Shown piece by piece: positions 35,552 through 43,198 of a stretch of DNA of 64,000 nt (the first letter of the stretch is position 1; each line of letters opens with the position of its first letter). The notes beneath the pieces were generated by a model. That model saw only the letters and a program-made list of their open reading frames with translations, was not told where the DNA came from and made no database searches. The translations under genes and the position numbers were made by a program. Origin of the DNA: Bacteroidetes bacterium UBA1935 (lineage in GTDB: Bacteria > Bacteroidota > Bacteroidia > Chitinophagales > Chitinophagaceae); NCBI GenBank assembly GCA_002337045.1, contig DDFF01000006.1, positions 514,614-578,613 on the forward strand, written 5' to 3'.

Positions 35552-36223
35552 CTATTTAAACCTAACCTGACAAATCCATTCACAATAGCTGTTTTGGGTT
35601 ATGTCATCAATGGCTACATAGGTATATCCCATCCATTTAGTAGGTTGTATAACAGCTTTCCTCAGGCTTTTGTTGATGGCCTGATATAATAATTCGGCAC
35701 AGTACAATTTATCATCGTTTGATATATCAAATTGCAGGTCGAATTTCTTGTGCTGGTTGTAATAGCTGCGTGTAACACTTGCAAGGCTATCTATCTGAGC
35801 AGGTGTAAAGCGATAACGCAAAATGCCTATGCCACTGTTGTGCAATGGTGATGCCCATGCCTGTATATTGTCGCGGCGCAGCACCTCGTCGGGATTATCT
35901 TCCCCGCCAATGCTATGGTAGATGTAGGGTTTACCACCCTCAATCAGTACAATCCCGCAGTGAGAATAAGTTTTGTCTTTCCTGTTTGCCTCCCTGAACA
36001 TCTCGCTTGTCATGTCGTTGCCAGTACGTACTACAATGTCGCCATTCTGCAAAAGGCCTTCGCAAGAGTCTATAAGATGCAGATTGTATGGGTTGGCAGC
36101 CATGGCTGCAATGCTGTGTTCATCTTGCCTGCCTGTTGCCTTATAATACCAAAAAGCTATTCCTGCAGCCAATAGGGCTGCAGATGCAATCAGTAAGCGG
36201 GTATGTTTTGACTTAGGTATCAA
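35552..36223 (-). CDS. YiiX-like permuted papain-fold (NlpC/P60-type) hydrolase
   Basis: An N-terminal membrane anchor (LLIASAALLAAGIAFWYY) precedes a YiiX/YebB-type domain. The sequence LLQNGDIVVRTGND opens the fold, YSHCGIVL carries the His and LYCAELLYQAI the catalytic Cys. This permuted order is known for the family, which includes lipid- and peptidoglycan-acting hydrolases. The 223-residue protein should act on the periplasmic side. A promoter box lies just upstream. Confidence 0.82.
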   Translation of the reverse strand: MIPKSKHTRLLIASAALLAAGIAFWYYKATGRQDEHSIAAMAANPYNLHLIDSCEGLLQNGDIVVRTGNDMTSEMFREANRKDKTYSHCGIVLIEGGKPYIYHSIGGEDNPDEVLRRDNIQAWASPLHNSGIGILRYRFTPAQIDSLASVTRSYYNQHKKFDLQFDISNDDKLYCAELLYQAINKSLRKAVIQPTKWMGYTYVAIDDITQNSYCEWICQVRFK

Positions 36224-36230
36224 TGTATTG

Positions 36231-36238
36231 CAAAATTA
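36231..36238 (-). promoter_or_regulatory. -7 box for the YiiX-like gene
   Basis: The minus strand reads TAATTTTG, fitting TAnnTTTG, close to the ATG at 36223. Confidence 0.4.
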
Positions 36239-36263
36239 GCCAATAGTTTAGGTACTACAGCCT

Positions 36264-36271
36264 TAACTTTG
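36264..36271 (+). promoter_or_regulatory. -7 box for the UbiD-family gene
   Basis: TAACTTTG fits TAnnTTTG and lies 55 bp upstream of the divergent decarboxylase gene. Confidence 0.45.
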
Positions 36272-36326
36272 CGATGCACAATGAACGATATGGAAGCATA
36301 TTTGTTATAATTGTGCAATTGGTATT

Positions 36327-38231
36327 ATGGCACATAAATCATTAAGGGCATTTGTAGATGCACTGGATAAGGCGGGCGAACTGGTAAGGATTAAGACTTT
36401 TGTAGATCCTGTACTGGAAATAGCAGAAATAACGGACAGGATTTCTAAAACACCTGAATGGAACAAGGCATTGTTGTTTGAAAATACAGGTACAGACTTC
36501 CCATTGTTGATAAACAGTATGGGTAATGAACGCCGCATGTGTATGGCACTGGGTGTAGACGACCTGGATGATGTGGCAAGAGATATAGAAAGCCTGCTGA
36601 AAACAATCACAGCGCCTAAAAACGGCTTGCTGGAAAAACTGGCTATGCTGCCACAACTGGGCAAGTTTGCATCATGGATGCCGAAGGTAGTGAGCGGACG
36701 TGGAGAGTGTCAGCAGGTGGTGATGGATAAGCCTGATTTATCGAAATTGCCGATATTGAAATGCTGGCCAAAAGATGGGGGGCGTTTTGTAACGCTGCCT
36801 GCTATCCATACCAGAGATTTACTGAATGGTACGCGCAACATAGGTATGTACCGCATGCAGGTATTTACCGAAACCATGACGGGTATGCACTGGCACAAAC
36901 ACAAAGTAAGTGCGCGCCACTACAACGAATACAAGAAGCAGGGTAAGATAATGCCTGTAGCGGTAGCACTTGGTGGCGACCCTGTATATACATATGCAGC
37001 AACTGCACCACTGCCTGAAAATGTGGATGAATACATGTTGGCGGGTTTCCTGCGCAAGAAGCGTGTGGAACTGGTGAAGTGTATAACACAACCTGAAATA
37101 GAAGTACCTGCGGATGCAGACATCATAATAGAAGGCTATGTAGACCCGAATGAAGAACTGATATGGGAAGGCCCGTTTGGTGATCACACAGGCTATTATT
37201 CACTGCCCGATTTCTATCCGCGTTTCCATGTTACAGCCATCACGCACAAGAAAGATGCGATATACCCTGCAACCATTGTAGGTATACCACCACAGGAAGA
37301 TGCATGGATAGGCAAAGCAACAGAACGTATATTCCTTGCACCTATCAAAATGACGATGGTGCCCGAGATAAAAGATATGAACATGCCTGTAGAAGGCGTG
37401 TTTCATAACCTTGTAATTACCACCATTGATAAAGAATATGCAGGGCAAGGACAGAAAGTAATGAATGCCATGTGGGGTGCTGGGCAGATGATGTTTAACA
37501 AGATACTGGTACTGGCAGATGGCAAGGTGAAGATTGATGATTACAAGACATTGGCCAAGTATGTGTTTGATAATGTGAACCCTGCAACGGATATATACTT
37601 CAGCCAGGGGCCAATGGATGTACTGGACCATAGCTGCAGCAAGCTGGGCTTTGGCGGCAAGATGTGTATAGACGGTACGAAGAAATGGGAAGAGGAAATG
37701 ACAATGCCACTCACACCGTTCAAACTGAATGTTGCATTTAATGCTACTGCATTGCAAAAGCAATACCCCGAAATAGCATCGCTGAATGATAAGCTGGCAC
37801 GTGAATGGGAAATACCTGTACTATTTGTAGCGATGGATAAACAACGCAAAGGGCATGTGGAAGAGCTGCATGCTACGCTGTGTAAAGAGGAAGGCTTGCG
37901 GGGTATAAAAATGATACTATACGTAGAGCATACAGTAGATGCTAATGATATAGCAGACGTATTGTGGAGGTTCTGCAACAATCTGGACCCTCGTCGTGAC
38001 CATTTTTATGGTGGTGCAGATAAATTGATACTGGGACTAGATGGTACAAGAAAAACAAAAGCACTGGATGGTTTTGAACGCCCGTGGCCGAATGTTATTG
38101 CGGCAGATGCAAAAACAATAGCAGTAGTAGATGCTAAGTGGAATGAATTGAATCTTGGAGCACTTATAAAATCGCCTTCGCTGAAATATCAACACCAGAT
38201 GTATGGTGAAGAAGCACAAGTGATGGAATAG
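36327..38231 (+). CDS. UbiD-family prenylated-flavin decarboxylase (menaquinone-type)
   Basis: The 634-residue protein is a UbiD-fold decarboxylase. Residues 130-420 contain the expected substrate and prFMN region (IEGYVDPNEELIWEGPFGDHTGYYS, with the catalytic-type Glu/Arg environment). It is longer than E. coli UbiD (about 500 residues), like the Bacteroidota enzymes annotated for menaquinone synthesis. Those organisms lack ubiquinone, so a menaquinone (futalosine-type) or aromatic-acid role is the better guess. No prenyl-flavin synthase (ubiX) is adjacent. A terminator follows. Confidence 0.88.
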   Translation: MAHKSLRAFVDALDKAGELVRIKTFVDPVLEIAEITDRISKTPEWNKALLFENTGTDFPLLINSMGNERRMCMALGVDDLDDVARDIESLLKTITAPKNGLLEKLAMLPQLGKFASWMPKVVSGRGECQQVVMDKPDLSKLPILKCWPKDGGRFVTLPAIHTRDLLNGTRNIGMYRMQVFTETMTGMHWHKHKVSARHYNEYKKQGKIMPVAVALGGDPVYTYAATAPLPENVDEYMLAGFLRKKRVELVKCITQPEIEVPADADIIIEGYVDPNEELIWEGPFGDHTGYYSLPDFYPRFHVTAITHKKDAIYPATIVGIPPQEDAWIGKATERIFLAPIKMTMVPEIKDMNMPVEGVFHNLVITTIDKEYAGQGQKVMNAMWGAGQMMFNKILVLADGKVKIDDYKTLAKYVFDNVNPATDIYFSQGPMDVLDHSCSKLGFGGKMCIDGTKKWEEEMTMPLTPFKLNVAFNATALQKQYPEIASLNDKLAREWEIPVLFVAMDKQRKGHVEELHATLCKEEGLRGIKMILYVEHTVDANDIADVLWRFCNNLDPRRDHFYGGADKLILGLDGTRKTKALDGFERPWPNVIAADAKTIAVVDAKWNELNLGALIKSPSLKYQHQMYGEEAQVME

Positions 38232-38252
38232 CTTCATAAACTGATAATGTAT

Positions 38253-38284
38253 AATACCTGCCCGCAAAGGCAGGTATTTTTTTA
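38253..38284 (+). terminator. Terminator of the UbiD-family gene
   Basis: AATACCTGCC and GGCAGGTATT pair perfectly across CGCAAA and are followed by a T-run. Confidence 0.88.
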
Positions 38285-38329
38285 TTGGTACAATAGAATG
38301 TGCATATTTGTGTTATATAAATACATTGT

Positions 38330-38731
38330 ATGAGCAACGAACAGAAGAAACGCGTAACTGGTATTGGTGGCATATTTGTAAAAAGTAATGACCCTGAACA
38401 CTTGCGCAACTGGTACAACAAACATCTGGGTTTTAATGCCAATCAATATGGTGCAACTTTTGAATGGCTGAAAGTAGAAAAGCCTGAAGAAAAAGGCACT
38501 ACGGTATGGAGCACGTTCAAAAACAGCTCGGACTATTTCACGCCATCGCAGAAAGAGTATATGATAAACCTGCGTGTGGAAGACCTTGAATGGCTACTTG
38601 CAGAACTGCGCAAAGAAGGTATAGAACAGATAGGTGAAATGCAGGTGTATGACTACGGCAAGTTTGCGCACATAGTAGACCCTGAAGGTACGAAGATAGA
38701 GCTGTGGGAACCTGTTGATGAGAAGCTGTAG
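38330..38731 (+). CDS. VOC (glyoxalase/dioxygenase superfamily) protein
   Basis: The 133 residues form two beta-alpha-beta-beta-beta modules. The N-terminal one begins GIGGIFVKSNDPEHLRNWYNKHLGF, and the C-terminal one ends VDPEGTKIELWEP with the usual metal-ligand Glu. The substrate cannot be told from sequence; metal-dependent isomerase, fosfomycin-type transferase or binding roles all occur in the superfamily. It precedes the nucleotidyltransferase gene by about 90 bp. Confidence 0.82.
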   Translation: MSNEQKKRVTGIGGIFVKSNDPEHLRNWYNKHLGFNANQYGATFEWLKVEKPEEKGTTVWSTFKNSSDYFTPSQKEYMINLRVEDLEWLLAELRKEGIEQIGEMQVYDYGKFAHIVDPEGTKIELWEPVDEKL

Positions 38732-38818
38732 GTAAACATATTAATATCAAATTTGGTGTTGAAAAAAGCATTTACCCAAATTGCTGTATTTTCACACTCG
38801 GAAGCAAAAACATTAATT

Positions 38819-39820
38819 GTGAAAGCCATTATCCCGGTTGCCGGTGCAGGTACCAAACTCCGCCCGCTTACTTATACACAGCCTAAGGCGCTGATACCTA
38901 TCGCGGGTAAAACTATCCTTAGTGTAATAGTAGACCAACTGCTGGAGGCAGGTGTTACAGAGTTTGTGTTTGTAATAGGCTACCTCGGCGAAAAGATTCA
39001 GCGATATATTGCTAAAACATACCCCAATCTTTCTTACACCATCGTAACACAGGAAGACAGACGTGGTACGGGTCATGCCATATGGCTTACAAAAGACGCC
39101 GTGAAAGATGAGGAAGTGATAATAGTACTGGGCGATACTGTGTGCGACTATAATGTAAAAGATATACTAAACCATAGCACATCACAGATAGGTGTAAAGA
39201 AAGTAGATGACCCTCGTAGTTTCGGGGTAGTGGAGCTTGATAATAAAGACATGGTATTGAAAGCGGTAGAAAAACCATTGATACCAAAGTCGAACATGGC
39301 AATGGTGGGCATCTACTGTATCAAAGAAACAAAAGCACTGTATGCTGCTCTTGAAAAGCATGTAGGTAGCAAGCTGGATGAAGAAGGCGAATACCACCTG
39401 ACCAATGCGCTGCAGTACATGATAGAAGGTGGTATTAAGTTTGAAGCCTTCAGAGTAAATAACTGGTTTGATTGCGGTAAGAAAGAAACATTGCTATCTA
39501 CCAATGCTACGCTGCTGAAAGAAATAAGCGAAGAGCGCGGCGAAGACCAGAAGCCATATAATCATGGTACAAGCGTCATCATACCGCCTGTAAGCATTGC
39601 AGAAGGTTGCAAGCTTCACAATTCTATCATAGGCCCTAATGTAACGATAGGCGAGTTTACGAATGTACAGTCTTCCATCATCAAAGATTCTATTATCGGT
39701 TCTTATGCAGAGCTGGAAGAAGTAGTACTGCATTCATCCATCATAGGTAGTGATGCTTTTGTACGCGGTCTCAGCCAGAGCCTCAATATAGGTGACAATA
39801 CAGAGATAGACTTGGGCTAG
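38819..39820 (+). CDS. Sugar-phosphate nucleotidyltransferase with C-terminal left-handed beta-helix
   Basis: The N-terminal nucleotidyltransferase domain opens with KAIIPVAGAGTKLRPLTYTQ, the G-x-G-T-x-L-x-P-x-T signature, and has the PKALIPIAGK loop. The C-terminus contains hexapeptide repeats (IIGPNVTIGEFTNVQSSIIK). It makes NDP-sugars such as dTDP- or GDP-activated precursors for surface glycans. I chose the GTG at 38819 because homologous sequence begins exactly there; an ATG at 38753 would add 22 unrelated residues. The gene overlaps the convergent HDAC-family gene by 4 bp. Confidence 0.85.
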   Translation: MKAIIPVAGAGTKLRPLTYTQPKALIPIAGKTILSVIVDQLLEAGVTEFVFVIGYLGEKIQRYIAKTYPNLSYTIVTQEDRRGTGHAIWLTKDAVKDEEVIIVLGDTVCDYNVKDILNHSTSQIGVKKVDDPRSFGVVELDNKDMVLKAVEKPLIPKSNMAMVGIYCIKETKALYAALEKHVGSKLDEEGEYHLTNALQYMIEGGIKFEAFRVNNWFDCGKKETLLSTNATLLKEISEERGEDQKPYNHGTSVIIPPVSIAEGCKLHNSIIGPNVTIGEFTNVQSSIIKDSIIGSYAELEEVVLHSSIIGSDAFVRGLSQSLNIGDNTEIDLG

Positions 39821-40722
39821 AGATTGTATACATCTTTCGCTATGCGATAGGTGTTGCAATGCGCTGCAACGATGTGTTTTACATCAGGAGAATAACCGCC
39901 ACCCATTGCGGTCGCTACAGGTATCTTGTGTTTTTTACAAAGATTGTAAACTACATAATCCCGCTCTGCACATTCATCTATAGATAGCTGCAACTTGCCG
40001 AATTTGTCTGTAGCCAAAACATCTACACCTGATAGGTAAAACACTATGTCTGGTTTTACAGTGTTAATCAGTTTGGGTAAAGTATCATTCAGGATACTGA
40101 GATATTCACTGCCTGTAGTGCCGTCCTTCAGTCCTATATCAATATGGCTCTGTTCTTTATGAAACGGATAGTTGTGCTGCCCGTGCATACTGAAAGTAAA
40201 TACATCTTCCCTACCAGTGAATAATGCTGCAGTGCCATTCCCCTGATGCACATCCAGATCAACAATCAATATTTTCTTTACTAATGCTCGTTGCAATAGA
40301 TAGTTAGCAGCTACTGCGAAATCATTCAGCAGGCAAAAGCCCTCACCTTTGTTGGCAAATGCATGGTGTGTACCACCGGCTACATTCAGTGATGCGCCAT
40401 ATTGCAAGGCATATTCTGCACACATGATACTCCCTTTGCAGATGCGTACCTCACGCTCTACCAATTGTGCAGATAACGGAAATCCGATGGCCCGCATTTC
40501 TTTGTCGGTAAGCTGCAGGGTTTTCATCCGATGCCAATAGTCATTATCGTGGGTCAGCAGTATAGTTTCCTCGTCAAGTGGTTCTGGGGCAAAGAGATTG
40601 TCTTGTGTTATAATGGCTTCGTACAGCAATTGTGCAGGTATCAGCTCATACTTTTCCATAGGGAAGCGATGCCCGGCAGGTAGCGGGTGTGCATATAACG
40701 TATGGTAGGCAATTTTGAGCAT
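39817..40722 (-). CDS. Histone deacetylase-family (AcuC/HDAC-like) deacetylase
   Basis: The 301-residue zinc hydrolase has GGTHHAFANKGEGFCLLNDFAVAA (the His-His pair and aspartate loop), LIVDLDVHQGNGTA (the metal ligands Asp and His) and AMGGGYSPD. It probably removes acyl groups from protein lysines or small amines. I placed the start at 40722 (MLKIAYHTLYAHPLPAGHRF); longer readings would run across the ssrA promoter. The gene is divergent from ssrA. Confidence 0.88.
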   Translation of the reverse strand: MLKIAYHTLYAHPLPAGHRFPMEKYELIPAQLLYEAIITQDNLFAPEPLDEETILLTHDNDYWHRMKTLQLTDKEMRAIGFPLSAQLVEREVRICKGSIMCAEYALQYGASLNVAGGTHHAFANKGEGFCLLNDFAVAANYLLQRALVKKILIVDLDVHQGNGTAALFTGREDVFTFSMHGQHNYPFHKEQSHIDIGLKDGTTGSEYLSILNDTLPKLINTVKPDIVFYLSGVDVLATDKFGKLQLSIDECAERDYVVYNLCKKHKIPVATAMGGGYSPDVKHIVAAHCNTYRIAKDVYNL

Positions 40723-40769
40723 TGTAAAAGCGACTGCCAATTTAACAATATAAAGCGGTGGTTGTTTTG

Positions 40770-40777
40770 TATCTTTG
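40770..40777 (+). promoter_or_regulatory. Bacteroidota -7 box of ssrA
   Basis: TATCTTTG lies 25 bp before the tmRNA 5' end, and a TTG-containing stretch upstream (GGTTGTTTTG) is a candidate -33 region. Confidence 0.6.
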
Positions 40778-40801
40778 CAATAGTTCTTTGAAAAAAGACC
40801 C

Positions 40802-41166
40802 GGGGCCGACTGGTTTTGACAGCATAGGGCAGGGTAAGTAAGCATGTCGTGCGTTGGATAATTAGCACGTAAATCTGAATATTCAACTTTTGACTGGCGA
40901 ATCTAATTACGCCATGGCTGCCTAATTAATTTAGCGCAACCATTATGGCCGCGGATGGCTTTGGCCTGTTGACGTCACCGCCGCCTAACTCAACTCTCAA
41001 TAGGATAGCCTCGTGATGCTGCGCTCGCTTGGCGAAACTCAAAGCAGATAGGAAGTTTGTAGGTTTGTCCCGTTCCGGCAATCTTCCGAAATCAAATTCA
41101 GGAATACACATGTAGAAAGCTTATTGGGCATATGTTTGGACGCGGGTTCGAATCCCGCCGGTTCCA
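40802..41166 (+). ncRNA. ssrA: tmRNA; tag peptide GESNYAMAA
   Basis: tmRNA rescues stalled ribosomes by acting as tRNA-Ala and then as a short message. The 5' end GGGGCCGACTGGTTTTGACAG is the classical tmRNA start. GGGGCCG pairs with CGGTTCC at the 3' end, closing the acceptor stem, and the T-arm GCGGG-TTCGAAT-CCCGC is perfect. The tag frame (40896-40925) reads GGC GAA TCT AAT TAC GCC ATG GCT GCC TAA, giving GESNYAMAA, like other Bacteroidota tags. CCA is not encoded. The 3' end now comes from the integrated island (see the attachment site entries). Confidence 0.96.
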
Positions 41167-41167
41167 C
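41145..41167 (+). other. attL: ssrA 3'-end core
   Basis: The 23 bp from GGTTCGA to GGTTCCAC recur at 63978-64000 with two differences: AT here versus TA there, immediately after GGTTCGA. The original ssrA T-loop and T-stem can be rebuilt from this left half plus the right-hand TACCCGC. That places the crossover inside GGTTCGA, a 7-bp overlap of the size tyrosine recombinases use. Confidence 0.85.
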
Positions 41168-41187
41168 TTTTACAGTATCAAACGAAA

Positions 41188-41224
41188 CAAAAAGCCTTGA
41201 AATCATTGATTTTAGGGCTTTTTT
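41188..41224 (+). terminator. ssrA terminator supplied by the island
   Basis: AAAAAGCC...GAAATC and GATTTT...GGGCTTTTTT form a long hairpin with small internal mismatches followed by T-rich DNA, about 25 bp past the tmRNA end. It lies on the island side of attL, so the island replaces the terminator along with the 3' end. Confidence 0.7.
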
Positions 41225-41265
41225 GTTTTTTGACATTCTCAAAATTCACAATAATTCTCAAAATC

Positions 41266-41312
41266 TTGGTGAGTAATTCGGTGAGTAAATTTTCACAAAA
41301 TATTTACTCACC
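41266..41312. promoter_or_regulatory. Left arm-type integrase sites (GGTGAGTAAAT repeats)
   Basis: Two tandem copies (TTGGTGAGTAATTC, then GGTGAGTAAAT) occupy 41266-41290. An exact inverted copy, ATTTACTCACC, lies at 41302-41312, so 41280-41312 forms an 11-bp perfect inverted repeat. The tandem part recurs at 63906-63930 with 21 of 25 bases matching. Paired arms at both element ends are the usual binding sites of the integrase N-terminal domain. This is inferred, not shown. Confidence 0.65.
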
Positions 41313-41413
41313 AGAAAGCGTATAACTCATTGATAATAAACATGTTTAGCTGTTAAACATCTTGTTGCCGAACAACTACATAAGGAACTTTGTAACCATA
41401 AAAATGTAGTTAT

Positions 41414-42649
41414 ATGTTAGAGCAAACGCTTGGTATTTTATTTTACCAAAAGAAGCAAAAAAACTATTCAAAAGGCAATGTGCCTATTTACCTACGCATA
41501 ACCGTAAATGGTCAGCGTATCGAAATTGCAACCAAACAGTCTTGTGAACCTGAACGTTGGAATACACAAGCCCAGCGAGTACGAGGCACAAACGAGGTAA
41601 GCAGGAGTATCAATGCAATGTTAGATACCTTAGAAAGGCAGGTACACGACACACGCAGAACACTAATTGAAGCACATATACCTATCACCGCAGATAATCT
41701 CAAAAATGCACTCACTGGACAGGGCGAACGTCCTAAAATGCTCTTAGAAGTATTTGCAGAACATAACAGACAAATGGCTGTATTAGCAAATAGGGAATAC
41801 TCCCCCGCAACCGTTACCAGATATGAAACCACATTGGAACACACCCGCAAATTTTTACAATGGAAATATAAAGTAACAGACATCGAGATTACAGCCCTGA
41901 CATACTCCTTTGCTACTGAATTTGAGTTTTACCTCAAAAGTGAACGCAAGTGCAACCATAATAGTGCAATAAAGTATATCGGCAATATGCGTAAGATTGT
42001 CAATTTCTGCATGAAAAGCGGCTGGCTACAAAAAGACCCGTTTTTTGGCTATAAAATGGCTAAAAGAGAGGTGGTGAGGGAATACCTTACTGAAACAGAG
42101 ATACAGGAATTACAGGGAAAACAATTCGTAATAGACCGATTGAGCCAAGTCAGAGATATATTCCTATTTAGTTGTTATACTGGGCTTGCATTCATAGACG
42201 TTTTTCAGCTACGATCTGAACAGATTGCAAAAGGCGTAGATGGTAACCTTTGGATATTTACCAGCCGTCAAAAGACAGACACTCCAACAAGGATACCACT
42301 TTTACCACAGGCACAACTAATCTTAGAAAAATATAAGGATAATCCTAAGTGCATTAATGAGGGGAAAATATTGCCGATACTTAGTAATCAGAAAATGAAT
42401 GCTTATCTGAAAGAGATTGCAGACTTATGCGGCATTCACAAAACGCTTACTTTTCATATTGCCCGACACACATTCGCCACAACGATAACCCTTAGCAATG
42501 GTGTACCTATAGAGACCGTTAGCAAAATGTTAGGTCATAAGAGCATCAAAATAACACAGCACTATGCCAAGATTATTGACAAGAAAGTAAGTGAGGATAT
42601 GCTCATATTAAAAAGTCGGTTACAAATGAGACAAAGCCCCGCAAAATAG
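41414..42649 (+). CDS. Site-specific tyrosine recombinase (island integrase)
   Basis: The 411-residue protein has an arm-binding N-terminus, a SAM-like core-binding domain (about 105-200) and a catalytic domain ending FHIARHTFATTITLSNGVPIETVSKMLGHKSIKITQHYAKI. That gives the H-x-x-R, the LGH His and the nucleophilic Tyr. The first catalytic Arg of most families, expected in TGLR, is replaced (CYTGLAFIDV), as in IntDOT-type integrases of Bacteroidota conjugative elements. It is 246 bp from attL, reads away from it, and is the obvious recombinase for the ssrA site. Confidence 0.93.
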   Translation: MLEQTLGILFYQKKQKNYSKGNVPIYLRITVNGQRIEIATKQSCEPERWNTQAQRVRGTNEVSRSINAMLDTLERQVHDTRRTLIEAHIPITADNLKNALTGQGERPKMLLEVFAEHNRQMAVLANREYSPATVTRYETTLEHTRKFLQWKYKVTDIEITALTYSFATEFEFYLKSERKCNHNSAIKYIGNMRKIVNFCMKSGWLQKDPFFGYKMAKREVVREYLTETEIQELQGKQFVIDRLSQVRDIFLFSCYTGLAFIDVFQLRSEQIAKGVDGNLWIFTSRQKTDTPTRIPLLPQAQLILEKYKDNPKCINEGKILPILSNQKMNAYLKEIADLCGIHKTLTFHIARHTFATTITLSNGVPIETVSKMLGHKSIKITQHYAKIIDKKVSEDMLILKSRLQMRQSPAK

Positions 42650-42658
42650 CAGGGCTTT
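42633..42658 (+). terminator. Integrase terminator overlapping its stop codon
   Basis: AAAGCCC and GGGCTTT pair around a 12-nt loop and are followed by TTTA. The hairpin includes the integrase TAG, which separates it transcriptionally from the next cassette. Confidence 0.6.
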
Positions 42659-42683
42659 TATTATATTTAATGCAAAATATTAT

Positions 42684-42926
42684 ATGAATTCTATTGACAC
42701 ACTAACAGTCGAGGATATTCTAAATACAGATGAAATGAAAATTTCTAACGGTGAAATTTTGTCAGGAAAGGAATATTTAGACAGAGCAATTAATGCCTTT
42801 GAATTAAATCCGTGCGATTATTACACTGCTTTTAAGGTGTTGAAGTCGGTTGCAAAAGGGCATGATGCAAATCTTATAGTTGAAGAAATAAAAGCATTCT
42901 GGAACAATTTGGAGGACAAGTATTAA
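42684..42926 (+). CDS. Small acidic protein preceding the DUF262 gene
   Basis: The 80-residue, mainly helical, acidic protein (DTLTVEDILNTDEMKIS...AFWNNLEDKY) resembles no family I know. It lies 11 bp before a second 80-residue gene, which lies 18 bp before the DUF262-DUF1524 gene, so all three look cotranscribed. A partner, inhibitor or immunity role for the large protein is possible but is inferred only from context. Confidence 0.55.
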   Translation: MNSIDTLTVEDILNTDEMKISNGEILSGKEYLDRAINAFELNPCDYYTAFKVLKSVAKGHDANLIVEEIKAFWNNLEDKY

Positions 42927-42937
42927 AACAAACAAAC

Positions 42938-43180
42938 ATGGACAAATTCAGCCTAATGATAAAAAGAAAGGGGCAGATAACTTTTGAACTACATAGTGAA
43001 CCCGAAGCCACTTTTATTCCTCGTATTGGAGAGAAAGTTGAACTAAAAATAGGTTCGACTGGTTACTTCTTTGAGATAATAGATGTGATTTATCCTCTTA
43101 GTATAGGAGCAAATATTGCGGAGATATATGCCCTCGAAATTGACACTACAACAGATTATTTAGCAAAACTGAACTCTTAG
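42938..43180 (+). CDS. Small beta-rich protein preceding the DUF262 gene
   Basis: The 80-residue protein is predicted mostly as beta strands (FSLMIKRKGQITFELHSEP, GEKVELKIGSTGYFFEIIDVIYP), perhaps a small SH3- or OB-like barrel. I do not recognise the family. It is the middle gene of the three-gene cassette and ends 18 bp before the DUF262-DUF1524 start, so coupled expression is likely. Confidence 0.55.
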   Translation: MDKFSLMIKRKGQITFELHSEPEATFIPRIGEKVELKIGSTGYFFEIIDVIYPLSIGANIAEIYALEIDTTTDYLAKLNS

Positions 43181-43198
43181 CATCAGCAACTACACAAT

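Noticed and set aside
40722..40845. Upstream start for the HDAC-family gene
   Set aside because: It would cover the ssrA promoter box and 5' end. The conserved N-terminus begins at 40722.
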